Below are positions 44,733 through 52,485 of a stretch of 64,000 nucleotides of DNA, piece after piece. Every line of letters starts with the position of its first letter. Within the stretch, counting starts at the first letter, position 1. The stretch is from NCBI GenBank assembly GCA_964571135.1, contig CAZMZW010000002.1, positions 367,494 through 431,493 on the forward strand, written 5' to 3'. Both the position numbers and the translations under genes were made by a program. Below the pieces are notes generated by a model, which worked only from the letters and a program-made list of their open reading frames with translations, did not search any database and was not told the origin of the DNA. Source of the DNA: CAZMZW01 sp964571135 (lineage in GTDB: Bacteria > Chloroflexota > Anaerolineae > Anaerolineales > Anaerolineaceae).

Positions 44733-44768
44733 AAAAGGTGGAGGAAATTATTCTCCACCTTTTTTATT
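44733..44768 (+). terminator. Intrinsic terminator after the GNAT-like gene
   Basis: AAAAGGTGGAG (44733-44743) pairs perfectly with CTCCACCTTTT (44753-44763) around a 9-nt loop and ends in a T run. It separates the GNAT-like gene from the next promoter. Confidence 0.88.
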
Positions 44769-44774
44769 CTTTTC

Positions 44775-44804
44775 TTGTAAAGTACTGTATCTAAAGCGTA
44801 TAAT
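44775..44804 (+). promoter_or_regulatory. Promoter of the Dlt-like acylation operon
   Basis: TTGTAA (44775-44780) and a consensus TATAAT (44799-44804) stand 18 bp apart, directly after the preceding terminator and 45 bp before the first start codon. No operator-like repeat is seen. Confidence 0.65.
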
Positions 44805-44848
44805 TTGTGAATTAATATGACCTCTATATCATACTTGGAGAAAATAAT

Positions 44849-45223
44849 TTGAAAATAACATTTCTATTAATAATCGTAATACTTTTCTCATTGCTCGCCT
44901 GCAGCCCCGTCAATCAAAATCCTGCAACCGTTGTTCAAAATTATCTAAAAGCCCTCGTTAAAAAAGATTCAGCAGTTTTAATTAGCATGGCATGCAATGG
45001 ATCGGAAATTGAAGCTCAAAAAGAACTCGATTCATTTCAAAATGTGGGCACGACTTTGGAAGGACTTAATTGCAGCATGATATCTCAATCGGAAAAAAAT
45101 GCGTCTGTTATCTGTCAAGGAGCCATTATTTTGACCTACGATACTGAAATACAAAAAATCGATCTGAGTAAACGAAATTATCAGTTGATTTTAGAGAATA
45201 ATGAATGGCGTGTATGTAAATAA
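44849..45223 (+). CDS. Small lipoprotein (NTF2/DUF4878-like)
   Basis: The 124-residue precursor starts with a TTG preceded by GGAG. It has a short basic-hydrophobic signal ending in the lipobox LLAC (residues about 15-18), so the mature protein would be anchored by lipidation at Cys18. The remaining 105 residues look like the small cystatin/NTF2-like folds of the DUF4878 group (VVQNYLKALVKKD; LILENNEWRVCK). The gene ends 2 bp before the microprotein ATG. It is therefore the first gene of the Dlt-like operon and may act at the outer membrane face with that system. Confidence 0.75.
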   Translation: MKITFLLIIVILFSLLACSPVNQNPATVVQNYLKALVKKDSAVLISMACNGSEIEAQKELDSFQNVGTTLEGLNCSMISQSEKNASVICQGAIILTYDTEIQKIDLSKRNYQLILENNEWRVCK

Positions 45224-45225
45224 TA

Positions 45226-45351
45226 ATGAAAAAATTGCAAGGTATTTTCTCTAAAGAAAACATCTGGGCATTTCTATTTTGCTTAGTGATTGTATTATTA
45301 ATCATTTTTACTTCAGAATCCTCCCCGCTCTGGATTTATCAAGGTTTCTAA
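45226..45351 (+). CDS. DltX-like membrane microprotein with C-terminal acyl-shuttle-like motif
   Basis: A 41-residue frame from the ATG at 45226 to the TAA at 45349-45351 fills exactly the space between the lipoprotein stop and the MBOAT start. It has a basic N-terminus (MKKLQGIFSKEN), one membrane span (about 14-30, IWAFLFCLVIVLLIIF) and an outside tail SSPLWIYQGF. By the positive-inside rule the C-terminus faces out. The last six residues, Trp-Ile-Tyr-Gln-Gly-Phe, resemble the DltX C-terminal hexapeptide, whose Tyr accepts the acyl group from the MBOAT protein. Assignment rests on position, topology and this motif. Too short for standard gene calls. Confidence 0.72.
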   Translation: MKKLQGIFSKENIWAFLFCLVIVLLIIFTSESSPLWIYQGF

Positions 45352-46797
45352 ATGAATTTATCCCAAATTATCCTTTTCTTGGGAGTTATTGTTGTTTATC
45401 GTCTTCTTTTTGATCAAAAAGGAAAAATTTGGATCATTATGACTGCCAGTATTTTTGGGGTTTTTTGGCTTCAATCCGCATTACAGATAAGAAATTTTGA
45501 TTACTGGTTTCCATTCATTAGCATTACTCTGATAATAATTACCTGGTTGGTAATAACCCCAAAAGAGAAGGTGCAGACAAAGGAGAATGCAATAGCTTTT
45601 CTAATAATTATTGCATTCTCTTTAATAATTCCAATATCCCGATTTTTACCAATCGAAATCAAGATTACTCCGACTTCTCCTCCTCAACTCTCGTTTGTAA
45701 TTATTGCAGTTTTATTATTAATTTCGATTTGTTCAATAGTTTTTAATGTTAAACACAATTTAAAAGGTGCTATTCTTCCTAATATTATTTTGTTTTTAAT
45801 ATTAATAATATTTATTGTATTAAAAACACCAATATTAAATTCGAAAATTAGTCTTTTTCTAAAGATGATTTCTGGACAATCAACTGGTTCTTTAGAAGCT
45901 CAAGGGAGTGACATGCGTTGGTTAGGTTTTTCGTATATTGCTTTTCGTTTAATTCATACGCTTCGGGATTTTCAATCCAAACGATATCGATCAATTAATC
46001 TATGTACATACTTAAGTTATATTCTTTTTTTTCCAGCTCTGATTGCTGGCCCAATTGATAGGGTTGAGCATTTTGAAAAAGAAATAGCCCAAAAAACCCA
46101 GAAGAATCACGATTTTACTATTGGCGGGAAACGATTGATGATTGGATTCCTTAGAAAATTTGTTATCGCTGACACACTTGCGTTATTTGCATTAAGTGCA
46201 AATAACGCAATGCTCGTGAAAAACCCCCTTTGGCTGTGGATAATGCTTATTGCCTATGATTTCATGATCTATTTTGATTTTTCAGGATACACTGACATTG
46301 CCTTGGGATTGAGTGCCTGCATTGGTATTACATTACCTGAAAATTTTGATCATCCATATTTAGCGCAAAACCTTACCCTTTTTTGGAATAGATGGCATAT
46401 GTCTCTCACCCAGTGGTTTAGGGCTTATTTTTTCAATCCATTTACGAGATTCCTTCGATCAAGCAAACAAGAATTCACCCCGACAGTTATCATCGCGGTC
46501 ACCCAAATAAGCACAATGACTCTAATTGGATTATGGCATGGCATATCATGGAATTTTGTTTTTTGGGGGTTATGGCATGGGATGGGTCTTTTCATCCATA
46601 ATAGATGGACATTTATAATACAAAAAATTCGAGAAAAAATTAGTGAAAAAACCCCAAACCTAAAAATCCATAATTATTTATCAAAAGTTGCCGTGATTTT
46701 CACTTTTTTCTTTGTTGCAATCGGTTGGATTTGGTTTGTATTCCCTGATCCACAAACATCAATACAAATCTTTAAAAGATTGTTCGGAATATATTAA
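45352..46797 (+). CDS. MBOAT family O-acyltransferase (DltB/AlgI-like)
   Basis: The 481-residue polytopic protein has about eleven membrane segments. The MBOAT core is clear: DFSGYTDIALGLSACIGI, FWNRWHMSLTQWFRAYFF and the two histidines of LWHGISWNFVFWGLWHG (about H396 and H409), the second segment lining the tunnel. In DltB-type proteins this centre moves an acyl group from a cytoplasmic carrier thioester to the extracytoplasmic tyrosine shuttle. The ATG directly abuts the microprotein stop. It ends in FGIY, not an obvious shuttle motif, which agrees with a separate microprotein doing that job. Confidence 0.9.
   Translation: MNLSQIILFLGVIVVYRLLFDQKGKIWIIMTASIFGVFWLQSALQIRNFDYWFPFISITLIIITWLVITPKEKVQTKENAIAFLIIIAFSLIIPISRFLPIEIKITPTSPPQLSFVIIAVLLLISICSIVFNVKHNLKGAILPNIILFLILIIFIVLKTPILNSKISLFLKMISGQSTGSLEAQGSDMRWLGFSYIAFRLIHTLRDFQSKRYRSINLCTYLSYILFFPALIAGPIDRVEHFEKEIAQKTQKNHDFTIGGKRLMIGFLRKFVIADTLALFALSANNAMLVKNPLWLWIMLIAYDFMIYFDFSGYTDIALGLSACIGITLPENFDHPYLAQNLTLFWNRWHMSLTQWFRAYFFNPFTRFLRSSKQEFTPTVIIAVTQISTMTLIGLWHGISWNFVFWGLWHGMGLFIHNRWTFIIQKIREKISEKTPNLKIHNYLSKVAVIFTFFFVAIGWIWFVFPDPQTSIQIFKRLFGIY
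46178..46210. repeat. Perfect 14-bp inverted repeat inside the MBOAT gene
   Basis: TTGCGTTATTTGCA (46178-46191) is repeated inverted as TGCAAATAACGCAA (46197-46210) around a 5-nt TTAAG loop. It lies in the coding frame, where it encodes part of a membrane segment (about residues 276-287). There is no T run, so it is not a normal terminator. Confidence 0.8.
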
Positions 46798-46798
46798 G

Positions 46799-47929
46799 AT
46801 GAAAAATACTGAAAATCCGAATAACCTTTCTGTGTTTCGTGTAGTAATCAAAGGATTTTGCTTATTTCTAATTATTAATTTTATTTTCATTGGGTTGAAT
46901 CAACTTCCTTTCGGTAAAATTTCTTTATATAACCGGATTTTCCCGGGTAGGGAACGGTTTCCCTTTGGAGAAAACCCAGCGTTATCTTTCAATATCACAT
47001 TGAATAATATTGATGCTATGTTTTCTTCAATGAGAATTGACCGTCAAAATAAAAAAGGCAATGAGTTTAGGGTTTTTTTTGTAGGAGATTCTTCTGTTTG
47101 GGGATCCCTCTTGAGTAATTCGGATTCTTTGACAGGACAGATAAATCGTTTGAATCTAAAAACATGTGATGGATTGACGATCCAGGCGTATAACCTGGGT
47201 TATCCTACATTATCGGTTCTGAAGGATTTATTTATTATCGATAAATCATTGATCTATAACCCTGATCTTATTGTTTGGATGGTCACACTCGAATCATTTC
47301 CTATGAAAACGCAACTGAAAACACCTTTTGTGGCGAATAATCCGATTGAAATCGAAAATTTGCTTAATAAATATTCTTTAGAGAAAAATTATCAGAAAGA
47401 TATAGCAGAAATTAATTATTGGGATCGTACCTTGATAGGGCAAAGGAGAAATATTGCGGATTTGCTAAGGCTGCAATTCTACGGAATTCTTTGGTCAGCC
47501 ACAGGAATTGACCAAAATCTGAATGACTCTTTTACTCCGGCAAAGCGTGATTTCGATAGAGATTTTTCATATCAAGGACAAGGGGAACATACCTTGAGTG
47601 AATCCGAATTATCATTTGATGTTCTTGAAAAAGCAGATGAAATAATTAATGTTCCAATAGTTGTGATTAATGAACCAATATTGATTAGTGGGGGTAAGAA
47701 TAGTGATGTAAGGTATAACTTCTATTATCCACGTTGGGCATACGACCAATACCGATTATTATTACAAAAAGTAATGACTAAAAGAAATATTCCTTTTTAT
47801 GATTTATACAATACTGTTCCAGATTCACAATTTACTAATAGTGCCATCCATATAAATAAATCAAGTGAGGCGATTCTTGCCCAAACTATTAATGGTATTC
47901 TATCTGATAATTACTGCCAAAAAGGTTAG
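46799..47929 (+). CDS. SGNH/DltD-like extracytoplasmic acyltransferase
   Basis: The 376-residue protein has an N-terminal membrane anchor (about 14-34) and a large outside domain. GDSSVWGSLL (96-105) is the SGNH block I, with S98 as likely nucleophile. INEPI (about 280) may contribute the Asn, and H351 in NSAIHIN fits the catalytic His. The Asp normally three residues before this His is Ser348, so the triad is not complete by simple reading. In DltD or AlgX-like partners the Ser receives the acyl group from the shuttle Tyr and passes it to the polymer. I chose the ATG that overlaps nothing but lies 1 bp after the MBOAT stop. Confidence 0.82.
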   Translation: MKNTENPNNLSVFRVVIKGFCLFLIINFIFIGLNQLPFGKISLYNRIFPGRERFPFGENPALSFNITLNNIDAMFSSMRIDRQNKKGNEFRVFFVGDSSVWGSLLSNSDSLTGQINRLNLKTCDGLTIQAYNLGYPTLSVLKDLFIIDKSLIYNPDLIVWMVTLESFPMKTQLKTPFVANNPIEIENLLNKYSLEKNYQKDIAEINYWDRTLIGQRRNIADLLRLQFYGILWSATGIDQNLNDSFTPAKRDFDRDFSYQGQGEHTLSESELSFDVLEKADEIINVPIVVINEPILISGGKNSDVRYNFYYPRWAYDQYRLLLQKVMTKRNIPFYDLYNTVPDSQFTNSAIHINKSSEAILAQTINGILSDNYCQKG

Positions 47930-47969
47930 ACAAATAATACTGAAATACAACTTTGAAAGGTGAAAAATT

Positions 47970-48221
47970 ATGAAGAAAGATGAAATAATTGAAATACTAA
48001 AAAAGAAGATAGCTGAAGATGTATTAGCTCAAGCCAAACATGAAATACTATCGGACGAACCGTTAATTTCAAGCGGTTTAATTGATTCGTTTCACCTCGT
48101 TGATCTTGCATTAATCGTCGAAGATAGTTTTGGTGTACGTGTGGATGATACCGAATTAAATTCAAATTGCTTTGATACAATTTCGCAATTAGCTGATCTA
48201 ATAATGGACCGTCTTAAATAA
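47970..48221 (+). CDS. Acyl/peptidyl carrier protein (DltC-like)
   Basis: The 83-residue four-helix carrier has the phosphopantetheine site in GLIDSFHLVDLA, with Ser40 as the attachment residue (D-S-x-x-L/V type). It would carry the activated acyl group as a thioester from the adenylating enzyme to the MBOAT protein. The 40-bp gap after the SGNH gene contains AAAGG as ribosome site. Its TAA shares one base with the ATG of the following ligase gene, so the two are tightly coupled. Confidence 0.9.
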   Translation: MKKDEIIEILKKKIAEDVLAQAKHEILSDEPLISSGLIDSFHLVDLALIVEDSFGVRVDDTELNSNCFDTISQLADLIMDRLK

Positions 48222-49900
48222 TGTTCAATACCTTTTCGGATTCACTCTTACACTCTTTTGAGCATCACCCGAATAAAGATATAGTTTATTTAATTAGATC
48301 AGGTCTTCCCGATCAAAAGATTTCATATAGAGATTTAATTACAGGCTCCGCCTATTACACAAATGAATTAAATCGTAGAGGAATAAAGCCAGGAGAGGTT
48401 GTAATTTTAGTTCTCCAGCATGGGCTGGAACTTATTTATGCATATTATGGATGCATATTACATGGAGCCATTCCATCTATAATGCCATTTTTAACTGAGA
48501 AATTAATTCCTGAACGATATAGAGTTGATCTAACTTCTCTGATCAATATTACCAAACCCTCTGTGGTCATCACATATTTAGATTTTAATTTTGAGATTCA
48601 GACTGCTATCGGTAATAAAAGTTCAGTAAGAGAAGTATTGCTTATCGAAAAAATTGGTTTATACGATCATTTGCCAGCTTTTCAAGGCACATATCGAAAT
48701 GAAAATGATATTGTCCTTCTGCAACATTCTTCAGGTACAACTGGCCTTCAAAAAGGAGTTGCCTTATCTCATCGCGCCGTTTTTAATCAATTAGATAGTT
48801 ATAAAAAAGCAATCCAATTACATCCTGCCGATGTAATTATTAGTTGGCTACCCCTTTATCATGATATGGGATTAATCGCTTGTTTTCTCATGCCTATTCT
48901 GCTCCAAATTCCTTTAGTTCTTATGTCACCTTTTGAATGGGTTCGCGCTCCTCATAAATTGTTTTCTCTAATTTCTCAATATCATGGAACCCTGTGTTGG
49001 TTGCCAAATTTTGCGTATAATTTTTGCACAGATAAAATACGGGATCATCAATTAGATGGTATTGATCTGTCCAGTTTGCGTGCAGTTATAAACTGTTCAG
49101 AACCTGTTCGTTGGGAAAGCCATCAAAGATTTATTGATCGATTTGTAAAATATGGATTAAATCCAAAGTCCATTGCTGCATGCTATGCGATGGCTGAAAA
49201 TGTATTTGCAGTTACCCAGGGCGGAATTGACGCTCCTTTGAAAATGGATGAGATTGACCGCGAGGAATTTCAATTAAGAAAAAGGGCTGTTCCTGCTTAT
49301 AGAAGTGGATCCACTCTTAAGATGGTTTCGAATGGCCGTTCGATTGAAAACACAAATGTGAATATAATTTCCGAAAAGGGGAATGTACTTCCAGAAAGAC
49401 ATATAGGTCAGATTATTATAAAGAGCAATTACATGCTCAGTGAATATTTCAACCGCATTGAGGAAACTAAGAGTTCCATGTTGAATGGCTGGTTCAAAAC
49501 TGGAGATTTAGGATATATTGCAGATGGTGAACTTTATGTCAGTGGGAGAATAAAGGATATGATCATAGTTGGGGGTAAAAACATCTATCCTCAAGATCTT
49601 GAATATATAGCCATGAAAGTGGAGGGAGTACTTCAGGGAAGAGTAGTTGCATTTGGTTTATTCAATGAAAAAATAGGAACTGAAGAAGTGGTAATTGTTG
49701 CAGAAGTTGATGCAAAGAAGCTTAATGATAAAGTAAATATTAGTGAATCAATAAAAAAAGAAATTGCCCAAAACTCTGCCGTCTCAGTAAGAAAAGCTTT
49801 TATTGTAGAACCCAAGTGGTTGATAAAGACCAGTAGTGGAAAAATTGCACGTGGAGCAAATCGAGATAAATACCTAAAAGAGATAAATGAAGAAAGTTAA
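48221..49900 (+). CDS. AMP-forming acyl-activating enzyme (fatty-acyl-AMP-ligase-like)
   Basis: The 559-residue ANL-superfamily enzyme has the P-loop HSSGTTGLQKGVALSH (about 168-183), WLPLYHDMGLIA (about 208-219), CYAMAEN (about 320-326), KTGDLGYI and GRIKDMIIVGGKNIYP (about 443-458). The catalytic lysine lies in TSSGKIARG (about 537-545). WLPLYHDMGLI and the PNFAY segment are typical of fatty-acyl-AMP ligases and PKS-loading domains rather than DltA. It would adenylate a carboxylic acid and load it on the carrier encoded just upstream. The acid cannot be predicted. Confidence 0.87.
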   Translation: MFNTFSDSLLHSFEHHPNKDIVYLIRSGLPDQKISYRDLITGSAYYTNELNRRGIKPGEVVILVLQHGLELIYAYYGCILHGAIPSIMPFLTEKLIPERYRVDLTSLINITKPSVVITYLDFNFEIQTAIGNKSSVREVLLIEKIGLYDHLPAFQGTYRNENDIVLLQHSSGTTGLQKGVALSHRAVFNQLDSYKKAIQLHPADVIISWLPLYHDMGLIACFLMPILLQIPLVLMSPFEWVRAPHKLFSLISQYHGTLCWLPNFAYNFCTDKIRDHQLDGIDLSSLRAVINCSEPVRWESHQRFIDRFVKYGLNPKSIAACYAMAENVFAVTQGGIDAPLKMDEIDREEFQLRKRAVPAYRSGSTLKMVSNGRSIENTNVNIISEKGNVLPERHIGQIIIKSNYMLSEYFNRIEETKSSMLNGWFKTGDLGYIADGELYVSGRIKDMIIVGGKNIYPQDLEYIAMKVEGVLQGRVVAFGLFNEKIGTEEVVIVAEVDAKKLNDKVNISESIKKEIAQNSAVSVRKAFIVEPKWLIKTSSGKIARGANRDKYLKEINEES

Positions 49901-51152
49901 GACCTTTTTTATTCAGAACATACTTGGGAATAAAATAATTACAAGGCAGCGAATACAGAAATTTATATTTTATCTAGCTGCTTTTCTGGTGTTAATATTT
50001 ATTAATTATCTATATTCAAAGGGTAATTATGGGGGTCAAGAATTCTATGTTAATTGGGCTTCAGTAAGACTGCTATTTATCCAAAGAATCGATCCTTACT
50101 CACAAGAGGCAATAAAGTATTTATCAGATTTAGCTAAAGAATTGATGATACTTCCAAGCGATGAGAATTTTCAATTTGCAGCACCCCTTTATTCACTATT
50201 TATTTATTTGCCATTCAGTTTGATTAATAATTTTGACCTATCCAGAGCGATTTGGATGACGACTATGGAATTAATAGCTTTAGCCTCTGGTTATTTTATT
50301 CTAGACATTTTCAACTGGCATCCTGATAAATTGATAACGAGAGTGTTTTTTGCATTTTCATTATTATTTTTCTATGTAATTACAAGTCTTATAACTGGCA
50401 GCAATTTAATTTTATTAAATCTCATATTTATTTTGGGTTTAAAGTGGATTCTTGAAGATAAATACTTGATAGCGGCAATTATGTTTGCGCTGTTGACAAT
50501 AAATATACAAACTTTTAGCATTCCCATAATTGCAGTCCTTTTCTACTCTTTACAAAAAAAAGCTTGGAATTTTCCGGTTTGGTTCTTCACATCAATTATC
50601 CTATTGGGTCTAACTGCATCTTTATTTATCACAGATTGGCCTTTGGGTTTTTTACGCGAAATATTGCATAACCCAGTGATTGCTAACTTTGGATTGCCAG
50701 GGGATATTATTAATCTATGGCTCAAATTCCCAATACCTTGGATATGGAATTATATTGCTCTTATTTTATTATTATTATTATTTTATGAATTACTTATTCA
50801 TGATAATGAAAAAAATAGTTTTATGTGGAAAATCAGCCTGGCAATTGTCCTAAACCCTTTAATTTGGATTCAAACCGATCTAAATATTTTGGTAACCTTT
50901 TTATTTCCCATTGGATTAATTTATTTCCAATGGATCAATAGAGATAAACATATAGGTTCCATTCTCATTGTTTTACTCAGCACTGCTTTTTCAGTTGGGT
51001 TATTCTTTGTAGGTTTATTAACAAAGTCCATTTTGTTTACCAAGCCATACCCATTTTTTCTATATATTATTCCCATATTAATTCTCTCAATAAACTTATA
51101 TTGGATTCGATGGTGGATGGTAAGAAATAATCCAAACAACAATTATCTATAA
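49887..51152 (+). CDS. Polytopic membrane protein, GT87/mannosyltransferase-like
   Basis: The 421-residue protein has about ten membrane segments, starting at about 27-43. An extracytoplasmic loop after the first span (YGGQEFYVNWASVRLLFIQ; IDPYSQEAI) resembles the acidic loop of polyprenol-phosphate-sugar-dependent GT-C enzymes of the GT87 (DUF2029) type. That suggests it adds a sugar on the outside to the molecule acylated by this operon. The gene overlaps the ligase gene by 14 bp, so it belongs to the same operon. The glycosyltransferase role is an inference. Confidence 0.7.
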   Translation: MKKVKTFFIQNILGNKIITRQRIQKFIFYLAAFLVLIFINYLYSKGNYGGQEFYVNWASVRLLFIQRIDPYSQEAIKYLSDLAKELMILPSDENFQFAAPLYSLFIYLPFSLINNFDLSRAIWMTTMELIALASGYFILDIFNWHPDKLITRVFFAFSLLFFYVITSLITGSNLILLNLIFILGLKWILEDKYLIAAIMFALLTINIQTFSIPIIAVLFYSLQKKAWNFPVWFFTSIILLGLTASLFITDWPLGFLREILHNPVIANFGLPGDIINLWLKFPIPWIWNYIALILLLLLFYELLIHDNEKNSFMWKISLAIVLNPLIWIQTDLNILVTFLFPIGLIYFQWINRDKHIGSILIVLLSTAFSVGLFFVGLLTKSILFTKPYPFFLYIIPILILSINLYWIRWWMVRNNPNNNYL

Positions 51153-51154
51153 AA

Positions 51155-51189
51155 TTGTCATATTAATATTTCCATCTTTATGCTATACT
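51155..51189 (+). promoter_or_regulatory. Candidate extended -10 promoter of the phosphofructokinase gene
   Basis: TGCTATACT (51181-51189) is an extended -10 element. TTGTCA (51155-51160) fits better with an overlapping TATGCT (51179-51184, 18-bp spacer). It lies 50-60 bp upstream of the start, with CGGAGG at about 51230-51235 as ribosome site. Confidence 0.5.
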
Positions 51190-51239
51190 TTTGCGAAATT
51201 TCTTTAGAAAACAATCTGCTGACTTGATCGGAGGCTTTT

Positions 51240-52409
51240 ATGGGTAAGACAATTGGGATCTTAACGGGTGGTGGAGATGTACCAGGATTAAATCCATGCA
51301 TGAAAACTGTTGTATTAGAAGCGCTTGGGCATGGCTACAATGTTGTAGGAATCCGAAGAGGGTGGGCAGGGCTCTTACGTTATGATTTGAATGAACCATC
51401 CACACATGATTATTATTTGCGAAAACTAGACAAACTAGAAGTCAGGACGATTGACCGATCTGGTGGTACTTTCTTACACACATCACGCACAAATCCCCAA
51501 AAAGTTAAGAACGGAGACGTACCAGACTTTTTAAAGAATTCAAAATACGGCAAAGTAATTGATAAAGATGGAACCAAGGACCTTACAGACTACATTCTTA
51601 ATGTGCTTTCAGAAATTGGAATCGATGCATTGATTTCAATCGGCGGTGATGATACTTTAAGTTTCTCTGCTCGTTTGAATAAAGAAGGTTTCCCCATTGT
51701 AGGTATTCCAAAAACCATGGATAATGACGTTTTCGGAACCGATTATTGCATAGGGTTTTCGACGGCTGTCACTCGCAGCGTGAATATGATTACTGATTTT
51801 AGAACGCCTCTTGGTTCACATGAGCGGATTGGAGTTGTGGAATTATTCGGCAGAAATTCAGGAGAGACCAGTCTGATTAGCGCTTACTTATCTTTTGTTG
51901 ATCGGACGCTTATCTCTGAAGTACCCTTCAGTATGCAGAAACTGGCAGAATTGTTAGTCGAAGATAAAAATAATAATCCTTCAAATTATGCCATAATGAC
52001 AGTCTCAGAAGGAGCTGTGATTGAAGGTGGCGGTATTATTGAAAAAGGCGAAGAGGATGCGTATGGTCATCGAAAATTGGGTGGAATAGGAGAATTGATC
52101 GCTGAAGAAATTAAACGTCTAACCGGTCATCACACGATGTATCAAAAACTTGGCTATTTAATGCGCTCTGGACCGCCAGATTCGCTAGACAGAATGGTAG
52201 CCAGTGGATTTGGTCATTTGGCAGAAGATCTGGTACATAAAAAAGAATTTGGGAAAATGGTTGCTTTGAAAAGTGGGAAGTACACTACGGTACCCTTGGA
52301 TACGGTCATTTCAGGTAAGAAAACAGTCGATATAAATGCCTATTATGATAAAGAGGCATATCGTGTGAAAGTAAAAACATTCCTAAATGCACCCATGTTT
52401 TTGGAATAA
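51240..52409 (+). CDS. 6-phosphofructokinase, pyrophosphate-type signature
   Basis: The 389-residue enzyme phosphorylates fructose-6-phosphate. ILTGGGDVPGLNP (7-19) is the phosphate loop. The donor-site residues are GGDD (135-138; Asp138) and PKTMDND (157-163; Lys158). In ATP-dependent enzymes these positions are Gly and Gly, while Asp plus Lys is the pattern of PPi-dependent PFKs. GYLMRSGPPDSLDR is the substrate-side segment. Pyrophosphate as donor would make this step reversible. It is a single gene after the Dlt-like operon. Confidence 0.9.
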   Translation: MGKTIGILTGGGDVPGLNPCMKTVVLEALGHGYNVVGIRRGWAGLLRYDLNEPSTHDYYLRKLDKLEVRTIDRSGGTFLHTSRTNPQKVKNGDVPDFLKNSKYGKVIDKDGTKDLTDYILNVLSEIGIDALISIGGDDTLSFSARLNKEGFPIVGIPKTMDNDVFGTDYCIGFSTAVTRSVNMITDFRTPLGSHERIGVVELFGRNSGETSLISAYLSFVDRTLISEVPFSMQKLAELLVEDKNNNPSNYAIMTVSEGAVIEGGGIIEKGEEDAYGHRKLGGIGELIAEEIKRLTGHHTMYQKLGYLMRSGPPDSLDRMVASGFGHLAEDLVHKKEFGKMVALKSGKYTTVPLDTVISGKKTVDINAYYDKEAYRVKVKTFLNAPMFLE

Positions 52410-52485
52410 GGCTAAGACAATTCTTAGAATATAAATGAAAATATTTATTAATAGGCTCGCTTAAAGAAATTCCAATAATTAAATT

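Noticed and set aside
49887..51152. Membrane protein as a Wzx-like flippase
   Set aside because: The first outside loop and span pattern look more like GT-C/GT87 proteins than a flippase; kept as a tentative glycosyltransferase.
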